DNA of 5,877 nucleotides from NCBI GenBank assembly GCA_023700845.1, contig JAMPYD010000141.1:1-5877 (forward strand), given 5' to 3'. The position numbers were made by a program, and so were the translations under genes. How positions within the stretch are numbered: position 1 is the stretch's first letter; the number at the start of each line of letters is the position of its first letter. Positions 5,245 through 5,877 of the stretch are shown one piece after another. This stretch comes from Elusimicrobiota bacterium (GTDB lineage Bacteria; Elusimicrobiota; Elusimicrobia; UBA1565; UBA9628). The notes beneath the pieces were generated by a model that did no database searches, was not told the origin of the DNA, and worked only from the letters and a program-made list of their open reading frames with translations.

Positions 5245-5613
5245 ATGTGGATTTTCATCGGCCTGATCGTCGTCGCCTTCATCATCCTTTATAAGCGCTC
5301 GACCGAGATCATCACGGTCAACCCGCTCCACGGCCGCCGCCAGGGGCCCCTGCCCGGCGACGAATCCCCGTCCGACGACGACGAGGACCAGGCTCCGAGC
5401 TTCGCCGGCGTGCTCGACGCCATCAAGCAGGCGGCGGAAGAGGCCGCCCGGCAGGCTCAGCAGACCCAATCCTCCGCCCAGGGCCGCGCCGCGATCATCC
5501 AAATGATCCGCAGCAACCAGCTCATCGAGGCCGTCCAGCTGTACCGCCGCCTCTACGGCGTGGACCTTCAGACCGCGAAGAGGGCCGTCGACAAGATGAT
5601 GCTGGAAAGGTAG
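5245..5613 (+). CDS. Membrane-anchored protein with one L7/L12 C-terminal-like repeat
   Basis: This encodes 122 aa. A hydrophobic N-terminal segment (residues 2-16, WIFIGLIVVAFIILY) followed by KR suggests a single membrane anchor with the rest in the cytoplasm. An acidic patch (about 39-48, with DDDED) and an Ala/Gln-rich helix (about 54-80) lead to one helix-turn-helix repeat at 82-119. Its core LIEAVQLYRRLYGVDLQTAK is followed by AVDK. It shares with the protein at 3887-4273 the same architecture (anchor, variable linker, repeat at the C-terminus) and the same spacing of A96, Y100, G105, L108, AK 111-112 and D116, so the two are likely paralogues. It starts directly after a TATAAT box (leaderless). 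ahcY follows 58 bases after the stop with its own promoter. Function is unknown, and binding to a translation factor or another partner via the L12-like hairpin is speculation. Confidence 0.82.
   Translation: MWIFIGLIVVAFIILYKRSTEIITVNPLHGRRQGPLPGDESPSDDDEDQAPSFAGVLDAIKQAAEEAARQAQQTQSSAQGRAAIIQMIRSNQLIEAVQLYRRLYGVDLQTAKRAVDKMMLER
5488..5601 (+). repeat. L12-like helical repeat, single copy
   Basis: This codes for residues 82-119 of the second anchored protein. It is closest to copy 2 of the protein at 3887-4273. Confidence 0.65.
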
Positions 5614-5629
5614 TTCCTCGTCGTGAATC

Positions 5630-5638
5630 TGGTATAAT
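5630..5638 (+). promoter_or_regulatory. Extended -10 promoter of ahcY
   Basis: TGGTATAAT is an extended -10 (TGn followed by a perfect TATAAT). The start site would fall near 5645, giving a leader of about 27 bases. No good -35 is seen, which is usual with an extended -10. Confidence 0.65.
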
Positions 5639-5661
5639 GACCATTCGATTCCGCAACACAC

Positions 5662-5666
5662 AGGAG
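5662..5666 (+). promoter_or_regulatory. Shine-Dalgarno of ahcY
   Basis: AGGAG lies five bases before ATG 5672. It supports this start over the in-frame ATG at 5690, and shows that the host uses Shine-Dalgarno initiation alongside the leaderless genes. Confidence 0.8.
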
Positions 5667-5671
5667 ATACG

Positions 5672-5877
5672 ATGCCCACCGCCACCGCCATGAAAAACGA
5701 CTACAAGGTCAAAGACATCACGCTCGCCGACTGGGGCCGCAAGGAAATCACCATCGCCGAGAACGAGATGCCGGGCCTCATGGCGCTTCGCGCCGAGTAC
5801 AAGGGCAAGCTCCCTCTCAAGGGCGCCCGCATCGCGGGCTGCCTGCACATGACCATCCAGACCGCCGTCCTCATCGA
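5672..5877 (+). CDS. ahcY: Adenosylhomocysteinase, 3'-truncated by window end
   Basis: The first 68 codons of S-adenosyl-L-homocysteine hydrolase, which splits SAH reversibly into adenosine and homocysteine in the cytoplasm with bound NAD+ and so relieves product inhibition of SAM-dependent methyltransferases. The visible part has the highly conserved N-terminus of the family: KVKDITLADWGRKEI, then AENEMPGLMALRAEY, then KGARIAGCLHMTIQTAVLI, where the HMTIQTAVLIE stretch is part of the substrate-binding region. The catalytic and NAD-binding parts lie beyond the window. Full-length enzymes usually have 430-490 residues. It has its own extended -10 promoter and Shine-Dalgarno. The leader is too short to hold a SAH riboswitch. 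Confidence 0.95.
   Translation, partial: MPTATAMKNDYKVKDITLADWGRKEITIAENEMPGLMALRAEYKGKLPLKGARIAGCLHMTIQTAVLI

Noticed and set aside
5639..5671. SAH riboswitch before ahcY
   Set aside because: The predicted leader is only about 27 bases and holds little beyond the Shine-Dalgarno, too short for a known SAH riboswitch.
4921..5691. Minus-strand open frame (256 codons) covering the small genes and the ahcY start
   Set aside because: It is Gly/Val/Asp-rich without motifs and lies opposite genes with promoters and family motifs, including ahcY. Treated as a shadow.

Overview
The window is about 5.9 kb of GC-rich bacterial chromosome with tightly packed genes on both strands. No tRNA, rRNA, IS element or CRISPR array is visible. 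The taxonomy is not fixed by the sequence. High GC, -10 boxes placed directly before start codons, and a secreted zinc metalloprotease with a Pro/Ser/Ala-rich N-terminus would fit an Elusimicrobiota-type genome, but that is a weak inference.

Left part (1-1994, + strand): the 3' portion of a ChaN-like haem-binding protein gene, then a predicted exported HELTH zinc metalloprotease whose N-terminal linker contains four in-frame 15-bp tandem repeats. Middle (1996-3833, - strand): a two-gene unit, an MscS-type mechanosensitive channel followed by a class I SAM-dependent methyltransferase. The two overlap by 4 bp (TTGA). The methyltransferase and the protease converge with one base between their stop codons.

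Right part (3887-5877): a membrane-anchored protein with two helical-hairpin repeats resembling the ribosomal protein L7/L12 C-terminal domain, divergent from mscS; a small basic orphan protein on the - strand (4280-4621); a 374-bp intergenic stretch rich in hairpins; a 73-aa orphan; a second membrane-anchored protein with one L12-like repeat; and the first 68 codons of ahcY (S-adenosylhomocysteine hydrolase).

The two most notable observations are these. First, five genes have a -10-like hexamer ending 6 or 7 bases before the start codon, which predicts leaderless mRNAs. ahcY and the 4280-4621 gene instead have a leader with a Shine-Dalgarno sequence. Second, two small membrane proteins carry the same L12-like helix-turn-helix repeat with identical residue spacing, and one of them duplicates it. 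Functional links between the genes are not evident. The methyltransferase produces SAH, which AhcY would hydrolyse, but this is general metabolism and not evidence of a shared system.
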